Assembly: GCA_030044695.1 (NCBI GenBank)
Contig: JASIDM010000102.1
Location: 1 to 30,722, forward strand
From: Thermoplasmata archaeon
GTDB taxonomy: Archaea > Thermoplasmatota > Thermoplasmata > Lutacidiplasmatales > UBA184
Reading direction: 5' to 3'
DNA: 30,722 nt
A program made the position numbers and the translations under genes. Positions 8,185-16,699 of this stretch are shown here, in pieces. Below the pieces are notes generated by a model that did not search any database, was not told the DNA's origin, and was given only the letters and a program-made list of their open reading frames with translations. Position 1 is the stretch's first letter; each line of letters starts with the position of its first letter.

Positions 8185-11100
8185 GTGGCCGACCCGGAGG
8201 AACGCGCTCGAGGGCCCGAGGGCCAGCCCGCGGTTCTCCAGCGCGGGCGTGACCCGAGGGTGCCTTGCATCCGAGAAGCTGACTTCAAGGCCGGGCCCGC
8301 GGAGTATCGGTCGCGGAAACGGTGGCCCGGTCGAGGAACCTACTGGGCCAGGGGCCGTTGGGTCGCCCTCGCCGTGTTCTGTTCCGCCCTGATGCTCCTC
8401 ACCTACCAGAGCCCGAACGTCGCGGCGGAAGGAGGTGGCGGCGGTTCGGGAGGGGGAGGGAACGACTCCATGACCGTGCCGTCGTACCCCTACGACGTTC
8501 CGGTCTCGGACTACCCGACGGCCGCCATGCTCCCTACCCGCTCGAACGTCACCGGGGTCGCCGTGGCGCTGCTCCCGGGCTCGCTGACCTCGTACGCCGT
8601 CGTCTTCGCGACAGCGAACAACTCCACGGGCGTGACCAACGCGACCCTGGACTACGCGCAGGCAAGCTACAGTCCCCTCGACGCGAAGGAGATCGTCGCG
8701 AACGGCAGCTGTGGGCTCACGTGTGGCGACCTCCCCATCAACTGGTCGGACAGTTCGGTCGTCGCCTCCTCCTCGAGTCCGTGGTCCGGCCTCCAGATCG
8801 CGGCCATGGGGACGGAACTCGTCGTCGGGGCCACGACGGGCAACGTTACGCATCTCTACAACTGGTCGACCGAGGCGACGGCGTGGGCACCGTTCGGACC
8901 CACCGCCCCGGGCGTCCTCTCCTCAATGGCCGCCGAGCCGTACGCCCTGGTCTTCGCCACGCTCGCGGGAGGCGAGACCGAGCTGAGCACCTTGGGAACG
9001 GAGGGAGCCCTGCTCGGACAGGCGGAACTGGGTCCCGGGCAGACCGAGGATCGAACCGTCCTCAACGCGAGCGTGGTGTTCGTTCCGGAAGGTTCGGGGT
9101 ACGACGAGGCGCTGGTGATCTCGGTCGCGTATCCGAGCCAGATCCTCTTCAGCCAGAGCGCCGACGGCACCTCGTTCTCCACCCCGACCCCCGTCGTGAA
9201 CTTCACTGCCTCCCTGTCAGACTCCCCGCTGCCGAGTGTCGGCCTGACCTCCACGGTCATCCCGGGAGGGCGGGCCGGTCAGCTCGATCTCACGGCGATC
9301 GGCGGCCAGCTGTTCCTGCTCTACACGACGGATGTCTCGGGCCAGACCGTGCCGGCGACGGAAGTGTCGGGGACCTACGGCAGCACCTGGAGCGGCCCGT
9401 ACTTCACCGGTCCCTTGAACGGGACCGCCGTCGACCCGGTGCTGTCGGTAGGACCCACGGGGATCGTCGACGCCGCCTGGCTCGACCCTGCCTACGACTC
9501 GGGGGCTATCGAGGTGGCAACCTACTTCGCCGACGGAACCCCGCTCGACGCCCCCGAGACGGTCCTCTCGTCCGTCGCGGTCGGCCCCACCGCGGAGGGG
9601 CCACCGGTGCTGGCGGTGGACGCCCTCGGTCGTCCCCTGGTCCTCTGGTCGTGGTCGGTGAACTCGACCCCCTCGCTCGGCTACACCGGCGGATATCTTT
9701 CCGCGGAGGCAGCCCTCGCGTATCTCGAGACCCAAGCGACGGAGAGCCTGGGCGGGCCGGACTTTGTGGGCGACCCCGGGGGTGTCTCGCCCGCCGAGGC
9801 GTCCTTCGACACCAACGTGAGCGGCACGGTGCCGCAAGCCGAGGCAGACCTCTCCTCGACCGGACTCTGTGACGCCCAGAACCTGACCCTTACCGTCTAT
9901 CAGAACGTCACGCACGACCCCCTGTCGGTCCAGAACGGCACGGGCACGGTCTGTGCGGCCGACGAGGCGCCCGGCACGGCGAGTTCGCCGCTTCTTACGA
10001 CCCAAGGCGAGGCCGCCCCCAACACCTACCTGGCCGTCTACACCGACTGGGCGCTCGAGGCCGAGGGAATCCCGGTCACCGGCTCGCCCCTGGCCGGGCT
10101 CGCCCCGATTGCCCCGTACGATGAACTGCTCCCGGTGGCCAGCCTGCCACCCACGTCCGAGGACCCAGAGACGGTCCAGGGCGAGACGATCTCGCTCGCG
10201 GCGACGCCGATCCCGTACAGCCCTACCTCCTACGAACTGGCGGTCTCCGGGACCCTGCCGGGGTGGCATCTCGAGGACAATCTTCCGGTCCGATGCCCGT
10301 CGGGAGAGGAGGGGGAGTATCGGACCGGCGGGTCGACCGCCGTGACGAGCGTCTGGGAGACCATCTGGGTCGACGGCGAGGAGCTGGGGACCGTCGACGG
10401 CACCACCTCCTACCCCTCGGTCTGGGTCTACGATCTTGTCCCCGACGAGTCGTACACCTGGTCAATCGGGTTCCACGCGTCCACAACGTCGACGGGCAGC
10501 ACGTACGACAGCTGCGATGGGGTCACCACCCCGTACAGCGCCTCGCCGGGCATACCCGAGGGCTTCGCCCTCTCGGTGAGCGGGAACTTCTCCACGACCC
10601 TGTCGATCACGGCAGGGTCGAGCCTCGTCACGGCGTCGTTCGATCCCGACCAGACCGCCGCCAGCCTATCGACGAGCTTCGGGACCACGCTGCCGACGCT
10701 CGCCTGGGCGAACCTGACGAACCTCTCCGGAGGAGCGCGTCAGTCGGTGGGATCGGACGGCTTCGCGACCTCGCAGGCGTTGACGCTCCCGGACGAACTC
10801 GGGTCCGGGCTCAACTACACGCTCAGCCTCGTGGGCACGAGCCGGCCGGGGACCTCGACCCCTCCCGGTTCGCCCGCCGTGGCCTACCCTGGGGACGGAA
10901 ACTCCTCGGCCGAGCGGGCGACCACGAGCTGCTCGTTCACCGTCTCCAGCAGCCTGCCCAGCGTCTGGACGGCCGCCGCCGGCCCGATCTGGGGGCAGGG
11001 CGGCTCCACCACCGTGGACGTCTCCTGGTTCTCCGACGTCGACGCCCCGGGGTTCCTCACCTACGGCGAACAGGGGTCGGCCCTCGACACCACGATCTCG

Positions 11101-14100
11101 GAGGTCCCGCCGACCTGGGAGAGTTCGGACGTCTGGAACTACACGGTCGAGCTGCACGGACTGGAGCCGACGGCGACGTACGTCGGCTCGGTCGGGGTCG
11201 AGACGCAGCAAGGCTGCCTCACGAACCAGGACGAGGTGCCGCTCCCCACGTTCGGCACGTCCTCCACCCTACTTCGGGGCGCCAAGCCGTGGACCGAAGA
11301 CCTGCCGTATGACTCGGTCACGCAGTCCGGAGGGGGGATCGAGGTCGAGTGGAGCCGTCCGAGCGGGCTGAAGAACGGGACCGTCGAGGGTGGGGTGGCC
11401 ACGATCAGCACCTCCAGCGCCGCCTGGCTGTTCCCGTTCGCCCCGGAACAGGTGACGGGAGGGTCCGGAGCTCCGTTCGAACTCGAACTTGCCCCTCCGT
11501 TCAACAACAGTCAGACGTATACTGTGAGTCTGGAGGTGAACTACACCACGTTCACGTCGCCCGTCTTCTCGAAGGTGTCCGACGAGGAGACCTACCACGC
11601 CGACACGAGCGGCAACGGGCTCACCGACGCCGAGCAGGTGGAGGGATGGGACGTGGACATCGAACCGTGCTCTGCCTACAACGGGACGAAGACGACCTGC
11701 GGGGTGCATGTGCACGCCAAGCAGGGGGCCTACTCGACGAACGGTCTGGCGAGCGACTATCTGGAGAAGGAGCTCGACCTCGATCCGAACACGTTCGACA
11801 CGGCCTCGAGCGGGATGCTCGACCTGTGGAACCTGACGTTCAGCTTGAACGGGAGTGGCGGGACCGAGGAGCCGCTGCCCGCCGGCGTCGAAGCGTGGTG
11901 GGAGAACGGGAGCCTCGATCCGTTCGCCGGGGCGGAGTATCCTGGTGGGCCCGTGCTCGGGGGGGTACCCCTGGCGACGAACCTAACGAACCTCTCGTGC
12001 TCGGCGTTCAGTTGCGCGGGCAACTCCTCGTGGTCTTCGGAGGTGCTCTGGTCGTACGCCGCGCTCCAGGCGTTCACGGAGATGGCGGGATACAAGGCGG
12101 CCACGAGCGACGGAGGGGTGCTGCGGGGCGTCGTGGGGTCGTGGAGGGGGGTTCCCACCCTGACGCTCTGGGGGAAGATGTCCTGGGGAGCGGACCCGCT
12201 CACCAGCTCGACCCCGGACGACGGGTTGGCCGACGGCCGTCGGGTCAACCCGACGGCCGTGGAGGATCTGGACCTGAACGTCAGCTGGGCTCAGGTCTGT
12301 GTCGGGAACCCTTACTCGTCCCCGTTCAACTGGGCGCTGCACTACACGGTCGCTCCCCGCGCGTTGCCGGGCTCTCCCGAGGACCAGGGCTACTCCTACG
12401 AGATCGAGACGACAGCCTACGGAGGAAGCTGTTCGGGGTTCAACTATCAGGTCACGCTCCCGGTCAACAACACCCGACCGTCCCAGAAGGTCACGTTCTC
12501 GTTCGTCGGGAACCTTCACGGGGACGTCGACGACCTGCTGCCGACCTCGACGTGCGCGCCGGAGCTGACGGTCGACTACGACCTGCTGGTCGGGGGCACC
12601 CAGAACCTATCGCTCGATGACAACTGCAACAGCTCGGAGCTGGCGTTCTCGCTCAACGTCTCGGTGAGCGCGGTGGACCTGGGGGCGAAGGTCCCGACGT
12701 ACCTCCTGGTGCCCCCAGGGGACGGCACGCTGAGGACGCTACCGGACGGACAGTCGGAGTATGTGGGGGAGGACGCCTTCGACGTGGTGGTCGTGAACGT
12801 GAACTCCACGACCCCGGTGACCTCGGACCCGATCCCCGAGCCGGACAGCGCCTCGACATACCAGCTGACGCTGCAGCCGGGACCGAACGCGTTCTTGGTC
12901 CCGAGGACCCAGTTCCTGAACACGACGCTGGGGTATGCCCTGCTGCGGAACGAACCGATGCCGGAGCCGAGCCCGTTCTGGAGCGACACGGCCCCGCTCA
13001 TCGGGTCGGCGGAGGCGGAGGCGATGCAGAACCTGACGGGCGACAACTGGGAGGGACCGTTGGGGTCGCTGTCGTGCTACTGGCAGCAGCGGTCCCTGCC
13101 GGAGACTCCAGAGGACAGCGACTCGTCCGGAGTCTGTGGCTTCCCGGAGGGCGGGGTGCTCGACACCAGCCCGGAGTTCGTGAACGTGAACCTCGACGGG
13201 GCGAACGCCACGAGCACGAACGCGGGGGGGTTGCCTTCCGACCCCACCCTGGAGGACGCGACGGATGCCGGGGGCTCGCTGCAGGGGCTCTTCCTGGTGA
13301 ACGTCAACAACACGACATACGACAACCTGACGACCGGTCAGGAGGTCAATCTCGGACCGGTGCCGAGCCTCGATCTCCTGCTGGCGGCGCTGCTGGACAA
13401 CACGACCGAGGGAGTCAACGGCACCATCCAGGAAGTGACTCCTCAGCTGTATGGGCTCGGCCTCTCGTGGGCGGTGCTCACGGCAATCCCCAACGCGACG
13501 CTGGTCTACTCGGCGGTCTACGGCCCACCGACGGAGGTCCAGACGTCGCAGACCGGCGGTTGTTCCTGGCTCGGATGCGTCTGGGAGGCGCTGACGAGCA
13601 TCCCGGAGTGGTTCGTCTACGGTGTGGGCTACTTCTTCTCGGGCGACTGGATCGTGACGTTCGAGGGTTGGGCGGCGTCGGTCAGCCCCGAGCTGTTCAA
13701 CATGCTCAATGGGTTCTTCGAGGGCGTCTGGCACCTGATCGTCGACTTCGCTTCGGTGGTAAACGGGCTCTTCACGGAATTCGGGCGCCTGGTGGAGGGG
13801 GCGTTGGACTCAGCCCTGAACCTCGTGATGGGCTTGGAGGAAAGGGTGCTCGATGCCGCACTGTCACCCTACAACTCCCTAAGATCTGCCTTCGGCAGCG
13901 GAGTCGATGGCGCGGTGGATCCGACGGGGTCGGGCCAGGTCTGGAGCTCACTCTCAGGCCCGCTCTTCTCCGGAGCGTTTCTGGTAGCAGTAGTACTTCA
14001 GATCGCTACCGGCGTTATCACGGCTCTGTCGCTCGGAGCCGACTTTTTGGTGAACATTCTAGTTAGTCTAGTGTTGGCACTTGGCGTGAGTGCCTTGCTC

Positions 14101-14553
14101 TACACTCTGCCTTCGCTAAGTTCCCCGTCCCCATCGATGGTTTATGCGTCTCAGGACTTCGCCGATGAATTCCACTCGCAGGCTGCCCAAGAGAGTAACT
14201 GGACAAGTTGGGCTGACGCCTTTGGGTATTGGGAGAATGGCCTGTCCGACTCTTACGCCGCAGGTCAACTGACTGCCGCTTGGTCCGATGTGAAGGTGAG
14301 TGACTTTGCGTTCGGTGCTCAAGCAGCCTCATTCGCATTCGCCTTAGAGGGGTCAGCTATGGAGTTCTACGCCCAGCACGGTGGCGGTATGCTGGCAACA
14401 ATCTCCGGTATCGTTCTCGGGATGATCAGCGTGCTGCTCGAGATTCCCGGGCTCCTTAAGCCGAGCCCGACGCGAATGCTCGACGGGGCAATATTTGGGC
14501 TGGATGGATCTACTGTTGGGATTAGCATCGCAGAACTAAAAGCTGGGTACTGA
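8185..14553 (+). CDS. Giant secreted/surface protein with calcium-binding-like motifs and C-terminal membrane helices
   Basis: About 2122 residues from a GTG at 8185 that follows GGAGG by 4 nt; the frame is open from an ATG at 8032. A hydrophobic segment at about 57-75 probably serves as signal/anchor, followed by a Gly-rich linker. The long ectodomain is rich in N-x-S/T and in fibronectin-like beta motifs (L-E-P-T-A-T-Y-V-G-S-V-G). Around residue 1140, D-T-S-G-N-G-L-T-D-A-E-Q resembles a thrombospondin-3-type calcium loop, and further Asp-rich stretches follow (L-D-L-D-P-N-T-F-D). The last 300 residues hold amphipathic helices (about 1830-1900) and membrane helices (about 1928-1976 and 2069-2091). 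Composition falls in GC from about 13.84 kb. No known family was recognised; an adhesin or S-layer-associated role is only a guess. Confidence 0.75.
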   Translation: MADPEERARGPEGQPAVLQRGRDPRVPCIREADFKAGPAEYRSRKRWPGRGTYWARGRWVALAVFCSALMLLTYQSPNVAAEGGGGGSGGGGNDSMTVPSYPYDVPVSDYPTAAMLPTRSNVTGVAVALLPGSLTSYAVVFATANNSTGVTNATLDYAQASYSPLDAKEIVANGSCGLTCGDLPINWSDSSVVASSSSPWSGLQIAAMGTELVVGATTGNVTHLYNWSTEATAWAPFGPTAPGVLSSMAAEPYALVFATLAGGETELSTLGTEGALLGQAELGPGQTEDRTVLNASVVFVPEGSGYDEALVISVAYPSQILFSQSADGTSFSTPTPVVNFTASLSDSPLPSVGLTSTVIPGGRAGQLDLTAIGGQLFLLYTTDVSGQTVPATEVSGTYGSTWSGPYFTGPLNGTAVDPVLSVGPTGIVDAAWLDPAYDSGAIEVATYFADGTPLDAPETVLSSVAVGPTAEGPPVLAVDALGRPLVLWSWSVNSTPSLGYTGGYLSAEAALAYLETQATESLGGPDFVGDPGGVSPAEASFDTNVSGTVPQAEADLSSTGLCDAQNLTLTVYQNVTHDPLSVQNGTGTVCAADEAPGTASSPLLTTQGEAAPNTYLAVYTDWALEAEGIPVTGSPLAGLAPIAPYDELLPVASLPPTSEDPETVQGETISLAATPIPYSPTSYELAVSGTLPGWHLEDNLPVRCPSGEEGEYRTGGSTAVTSVWETIWVDGEELGTVDGTTSYPSVWVYDLVPDESYTWSIGFHASTTSTGSTYDSCDGVTTPYSASPGIPEGFALSVSGNFSTTLSITAGSSLVTASFDPDQTAASLSTSFGTTLPTLAWANLTNLSGGARQSVGSDGFATSQALTLPDELGSGLNYTLSLVGTSRPGTSTPPGSPAVAYPGDGNSSAERATTSCSFTVSSSLPSVWTAAAGPIWGQGGSTTVDVSWFSDVDAPGFLTYGEQGSALDTTISEVPPTWESSDVWNYTVELHGLEPTATYVGSVGVETQQGCLTNQDEVPLPTFGTSSTLLRGAKPWTEDLPYDSVTQSGGGIEVEWSRPSGLKNGTVEGGVATISTSSAAWLFPFAPEQVTGGSGAPFELELAPPFNNSQTYTVSLEVNYTTFTSPVFSKVSDEETYHADTSGNGLTDAEQVEGWDVDIEPCSAYNGTKTTCGVHVHAKQGAYSTNGLASDYLEKELDLDPNTFDTASSGMLDLWNLTFSLNGSGGTEEPLPAGVEAWWENGSLDPFAGAEYPGGPVLGGVPLATNLTNLSCSAFSCAGNSSWSSEVLWSYAALQAFTEMAGYKAATSDGGVLRGVVGSWRGVPTLTLWGKMSWGADPLTSSTPDDGLADGRRVNPTAVEDLDLNVSWAQVCVGNPYSSPFNWALHYTVAPRALPGSPEDQGYSYEIETTAYGGSCSGFNYQVTLPVNNTRPSQKVTFSFVGNLHGDVDDLLPTSTCAPELTVDYDLLVGGTQNLSLDDNCNSSELAFSLNVSVSAVDLGAKVPTYLLVPPGDGTLRTLPDGQSEYVGEDAFDVVVVNVNSTTPVTSDPIPEPDSASTYQLTLQPGPNAFLVPRTQFLNTTLGYALLRNEPMPEPSPFWSDTAPLIGSAEAEAMQNLTGDNWEGPLGSLSCYWQQRSLPETPEDSDSSGVCGFPEGGVLDTSPEFVNVNLDGANATSTNAGGLPSDPTLEDATDAGGSLQGLFLVNVNNTTYDNLTTGQEVNLGPVPSLDLLLAALLDNTTEGVNGTIQEVTPQLYGLGLSWAVLTAIPNATLVYSAVYGPPTEVQTSQTGGCSWLGCVWEALTSIPEWFVYGVGYFFSGDWIVTFEGWAASVSPELFNMLNGFFEGVWHLIVDFASVVNGLFTEFGRLVEGALDSALNLVMGLEERVLDAALSPYNSLRSAFGSGVDGAVDPTGSGQVWSSLSGPLFSGAFLVAVVLQIATGVITALSLGADFLVNILVSLVLALGVSALLYTLPSLSSPSPSMVYASQDFADEFHSQAAQESNWTSWADAFGYWENGLSDSYAAGQLTAAWSDVKVSDFAFGAQAASFAFALEGSAMEFYAQHGGGMLATISGIVLGMISVLLEIPGLLKPSPTRMLDGAIFGLDGSTVGISIAELKAGY

Positions 14554-14580
14554 GGGCGCATCACTCCAGTTGGCAGCATC

Positions 14581-15141
14581 ATGGAAGCGTACGGGTTTCC
14601 GGAGCTCGCATCCGGTTTGGAGGCACTCAATCGACCGAAGCGACTCTTGTTGCTCGGCTGGGGGGTATTCAGCGTGATTGTTGGACTCGTTGGAGCGTGG
14701 TTGGCGCTGTCCGGTCTCTCGTTCGACTTTGCCATTCTCCTCATCGCCGGCGTTCCAGGCACGGGAGTCATCTGTTTTGCGGCGGTAATCGCCTTCCCGA
14801 GCGCGCCCATGGCCCTCTCGATTGGGGATTCGGCAGCAAGTTTCAGGATGCGCGACGGTTCCACTAGAGAACTCCACTGGGCGGACCCACCCTCAGACTT
14901 GCTCGTCTACGATATGAGGCCACTTGGTTCAACGTGGGAGGACAACGTCACCCCACGCACCATCGACTTTGTGCTCATAAGCTTCCGATCTCGGCTCCGC
15001 GCCGCTATCCCGCTCGACGCGATGCGTAGCCTGGTGATGACCGCGAGGGAAAACGGCGTAGTCGTTCTGGGGTGGGAAGATACCGTCTCGAACCTCGGCC
15101 CACCAATCAAGGTCCGATTCCGAGCGCGACCGCCCTCCTGA
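14581..15141 (+). CDS. Small membrane protein, two helices plus soluble domain (island gene 2)
   Basis: 186 residues, ATG start, beginning 27 bp after the giant gene's stop and so probably in the same operon. Two hydrophobic segments at about 23-42 and 48-68 are followed by a soluble domain of about 115 residues. This contains S-I-G-D-S-A-A-S-F-R-M-R-D-G, a W-A-D-P-P motif and a C-terminal helix I-P-L-D-A-M-R-S-L-V followed by E-N-G. The layout matches that of the genes at 6923 and 15719 (I-P-P-E-A in the latter), suggesting one diverged family with a PH-like cytoplasmic domain. Function unknown. Codon choice is mixed, unlike the strongly G/C-ending codons of the flanking chromosome. Confidence 0.65.
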   Translation: MEAYGFPELASGLEALNRPKRLLLLGWGVFSVIVGLVGAWLALSGLSFDFAILLIAGVPGTGVICFAAVIAFPSAPMALSIGDSAASFRMRDGSTRELHWADPPSDLLVYDMRPLGSTWEDNVTPRTIDFVLISFRSRLRAAIPLDAMRSLVMTARENGVVVLGWEDTVSNLGPPIKVRFRARPPS

Positions 15142-15143
15142 CC

Positions 15144-15722
15144 GTGCTCACGATCGTGGAAGGCGTCGTCCCCGGGGCAGGCTTCATCTTGGGCCTGCTT
15201 GTGAGCGCGCTCGTGTCGGCGGGGGTGCAGGACGCGATCTCGCACTCTCCGCTCGGTGCTGCCTCGCTGGGAGAGTCCCGAGACATCGGCGATGCGGCGA
15301 CGGTGATCCGCGACGCCATCTGTTCGGTCGACCAAGCGAGCTATGAGGCCGCGTGTGGGAACTCCTCCCTCCTGGGCGGATTCTCGGCCGTGGGGTCCGC
15401 GGTTTCCGACGTCGGTGCCTATGCGAGTAGCGGCCTGGCCGGGGAGTTGATCGCCCAAGGGACCGCGAATGACCCCCTCTTCAACGTCGAAGTGGGGTTT
15501 GCCCTGGGGATCTGCGGCATCGCGTTCGCCGGCTATGCGTTTTCGAACAAGGACTGGCAGACTGCCCTCGTCGGCGCGGTAGTTTCCTGGACAGGGTTCA
15601 TCATCGATGAAATCACTCCAGACTTCAATGAACCGTCGCTTGACACCCTTGACACCCTGAGCACGTACATTGACTTCGCGACCGCTCTTGGCTCAACCGC
15701 AGAGTTGGTCGGCTCCTTGTGA
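15144..15722 (+). CDS. Small polytopic membrane protein (island gene 3)
   Basis: 192 residues if it starts at the GTG at 15144, 2 bp after the previous stop; the frame is open back to a GTG at 15072, which would overlap the upstream gene. Hydrophobic stretches lie near the N-terminus (V-P-G-A-G-F-I-L-G-L-L-V-S-A-L-V) and at two later sites (F-A-L-G-I-C-G-I-A-F-A-G-Y-A-F and A-L-V-G-A-V-V-S-W-T-G-F-I-I). Two Cys residues (C-S-V-D and A-C-G-N) lie in the first third. No family recognised. The stop overlaps the next gene's GTG by 4 bp (GTGA), indicating tight cotranscription. Confidence 0.6.
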   Translation: MLTIVEGVVPGAGFILGLLVSALVSAGVQDAISHSPLGAASLGESRDIGDAATVIRDAICSVDQASYEAACGNSSLLGGFSAVGSAVSDVGAYASSGLAGELIAQGTANDPLFNVEVGFALGICGIAFAGYAFSNKDWQTALVGAVVSWTGFIIDEITPDFNEPSLDTLDTLSTYIDFATALGSTAELVGSL

Positions 15723-16267
15723 GGTGGTTCGTGGCTCTCCCTTCCACCGTCCGCTTTGACCTACGTGAACTGCAGGCACGCGCGTGGCGGGCGAGGCAGG
15801 ATCGGCAGAAGTATTTTGTGATGATCGGTGGCCTCGTGCTCATCAATCTCCTGTTCTTCGCAATCTACTACGTCAGGTTCAGCACGCAAGGTCTGAACCC
15901 ATCCACCGAGTTTACTCTGCTTCCTCTCCCGTTCTTGGAAGTCCCGTTCGTCCTAGCACCACTCTCCCTGGCGCAAGGCGCCCACGAGTTGGTTCTGTTG
16001 GACAACGCCATCATACTCCTCTACCCGTCCTCGAAGCAGCGGGTCTACGATCTGACGCGCTCTCGGTGTCACCTAACGATTCGGGGCCATGACAATCCAA
16101 CCTATGGCGTGCGCCAATGGCGAATCTCGGGGGGCCTTCCGTTTAGATCCTACATCCCTCCCGAAGCCAAGGTCGCGATCCTGGACTTGGTCCAGCGTCG
16201 GGGGTTCCCACTACGTCAGAGGGCCTGGCAGGGCGAGACGGTGTTCACGTTCGGTCCGCGGTCCTGA
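15719..16267 (+). CDS. Small membrane protein, two helices plus soluble domain (island gene 4)
   Basis: 182 residues with a GTG start inside the preceding stop. An N-terminal basic region (R-A-W-R-A-R-Q-D-R-Q-K) is followed by a helix at about 38-55 and a second hydrophobic stretch at about 68-85. The cytoplasmic domain has beta-strand character (H-E-L-V-L-L-D-N-A-I-I-L-L-Y) and ends with I-P-P-E-A-K-V-A-I-L-D-L-V and a G-F-P-L motif, echoing I-P-L-D-A in the gene at 14581. Function unknown. The stop is 33 bp before the tRNA-Thr 3' end, so the right 44-bp repeat begins directly after this gene. Confidence 0.65.
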   Translation: MRWFVALPSTVRFDLRELQARAWRARQDRQKYFVMIGGLVLINLLFFAIYYVRFSTQGLNPSTEFTLLPLPFLEVPFVLAPLSLAQGAHELVLLDNAIILLYPSSKQRVYDLTRSRCHLTIRGHDNPTYGVRQWRISGGLPFRSYIPPEAKVAILDLVQRRGFPLRQRAWQGETVFTFGPRS

Positions 16268-16311
16268 GCTCCGATCGCGTCGATCCTAAGGCCCTGTCCG
16301 AGCCGCCAGAG
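16268..16311 (+). repeat. Right 44-bp direct repeat overlapping tRNA-Thr 3' end (candidate attachment site)
   Basis: Pairs with 7794-7837 (42/44 identical). Bases 16301-16311 are the last 11 nt of tRNA-Thr on the minus strand; the other 33 bases are its downstream flank. Identity ends inside the T-stem. Confidence 0.85.
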
Positions 16312-16373
16312 AGAATCGAACTCCCGACCTGCTGATTACAAATCAGCCGCTCTACCGACTGAGCTATGGCGGC
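16301..16373 (-). tRNA. tRNA-Thr(TGT)
   Basis: A complete 73-nt cloverleaf on the minus strand. Acceptor GCCGCCA pairs with TGGCGGC, with U as discriminator base. The D-arm is GCTC/GAGC. The anticodon stem GCTGA/TCAGC encloses the loop TTTGTAA, giving anticodon TGT (reads ACA). The T-arm is GGGAG-TTCGATT-CTCTC with one G-U pair. CCA is not encoded and there is no intron. Its 3' end is part of the 44-bp repeat that bounds the putative island. Confidence 0.96.
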
Positions 16374-16699
16374 ATTCGTCCAGCATAGGAGCGGGCTACC
16401 GGGGCTTTAGGACTACGCTCTAAGACGAGCCGCCGGACGCGACATCGTACGAAGAGGCCGAGCGCCCCCTGACGATCGAGCCCAGCCCGCAGACACTGGC
16501 GGCGCCTAGGTACGATCACCATACCGCATCAGGTTCGTGATGCGGACCGGAGCGGCGAAGTGAGCGACGGAGGGACGAGCTTCCGGCGAAGGAAGAGCCG
16601 ATCGCCCCCGGCGTCGTCGAGGGGCCGGCGCCACTCCTCCGTACGGTCGGTCAATTCTTATCCGAGGAGAGCATAGGCCGTGCCCGGCAGGGAATCGCG
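16374..16699. other. Non-coding region upstream of tRNA-Thr and of the membrane operon
   Basis: About 325 bp with no supported gene. It must hold the tRNA-Thr promoter (a CCTAAAG-like box on the minus strand near 16405-16412 is a weak candidate) and the promoter of the gene at 16700 (AATTCTTATC at 16652-16661). It contains a strong hairpin at 16524-16545. A small RNA is possible but unproven. Confidence 0.4.
16524..16545. repeat. Perfect 8-bp hairpin
   Basis: CCGCATCA (16524-16531) and TGATGCGG (16538-16545) are perfect reverse complements around the loop GGTTCG. It lies in non-coding DNA between tRNA-Thr and the next gene. No U-tract follows, so it is not a typical terminator. Confidence 0.5.

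Larger units (their letters stand above)
7794..16311. mobile_element. Putative integrated element at tRNA-Thr, bounded by 44-bp direct repeats
   Basis: An 8.5-kb segment lies between two near-identical direct repeats, the right one spanning the 3' end of tRNA-Thr and its downstream flank. This is the geometry left by site-specific integration into a tRNA gene. Cargo: a giant surface protein and three small membrane-protein genes, all on the plus strand. DNA from about 13.84 kb to the tRNA is markedly less GC-rich than the surroundings. No integrase, replication gene or capsid gene is recognised, so it may be a decayed element, one mobilised in trans, or the product of another duplication event. 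Confidence 0.5.
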
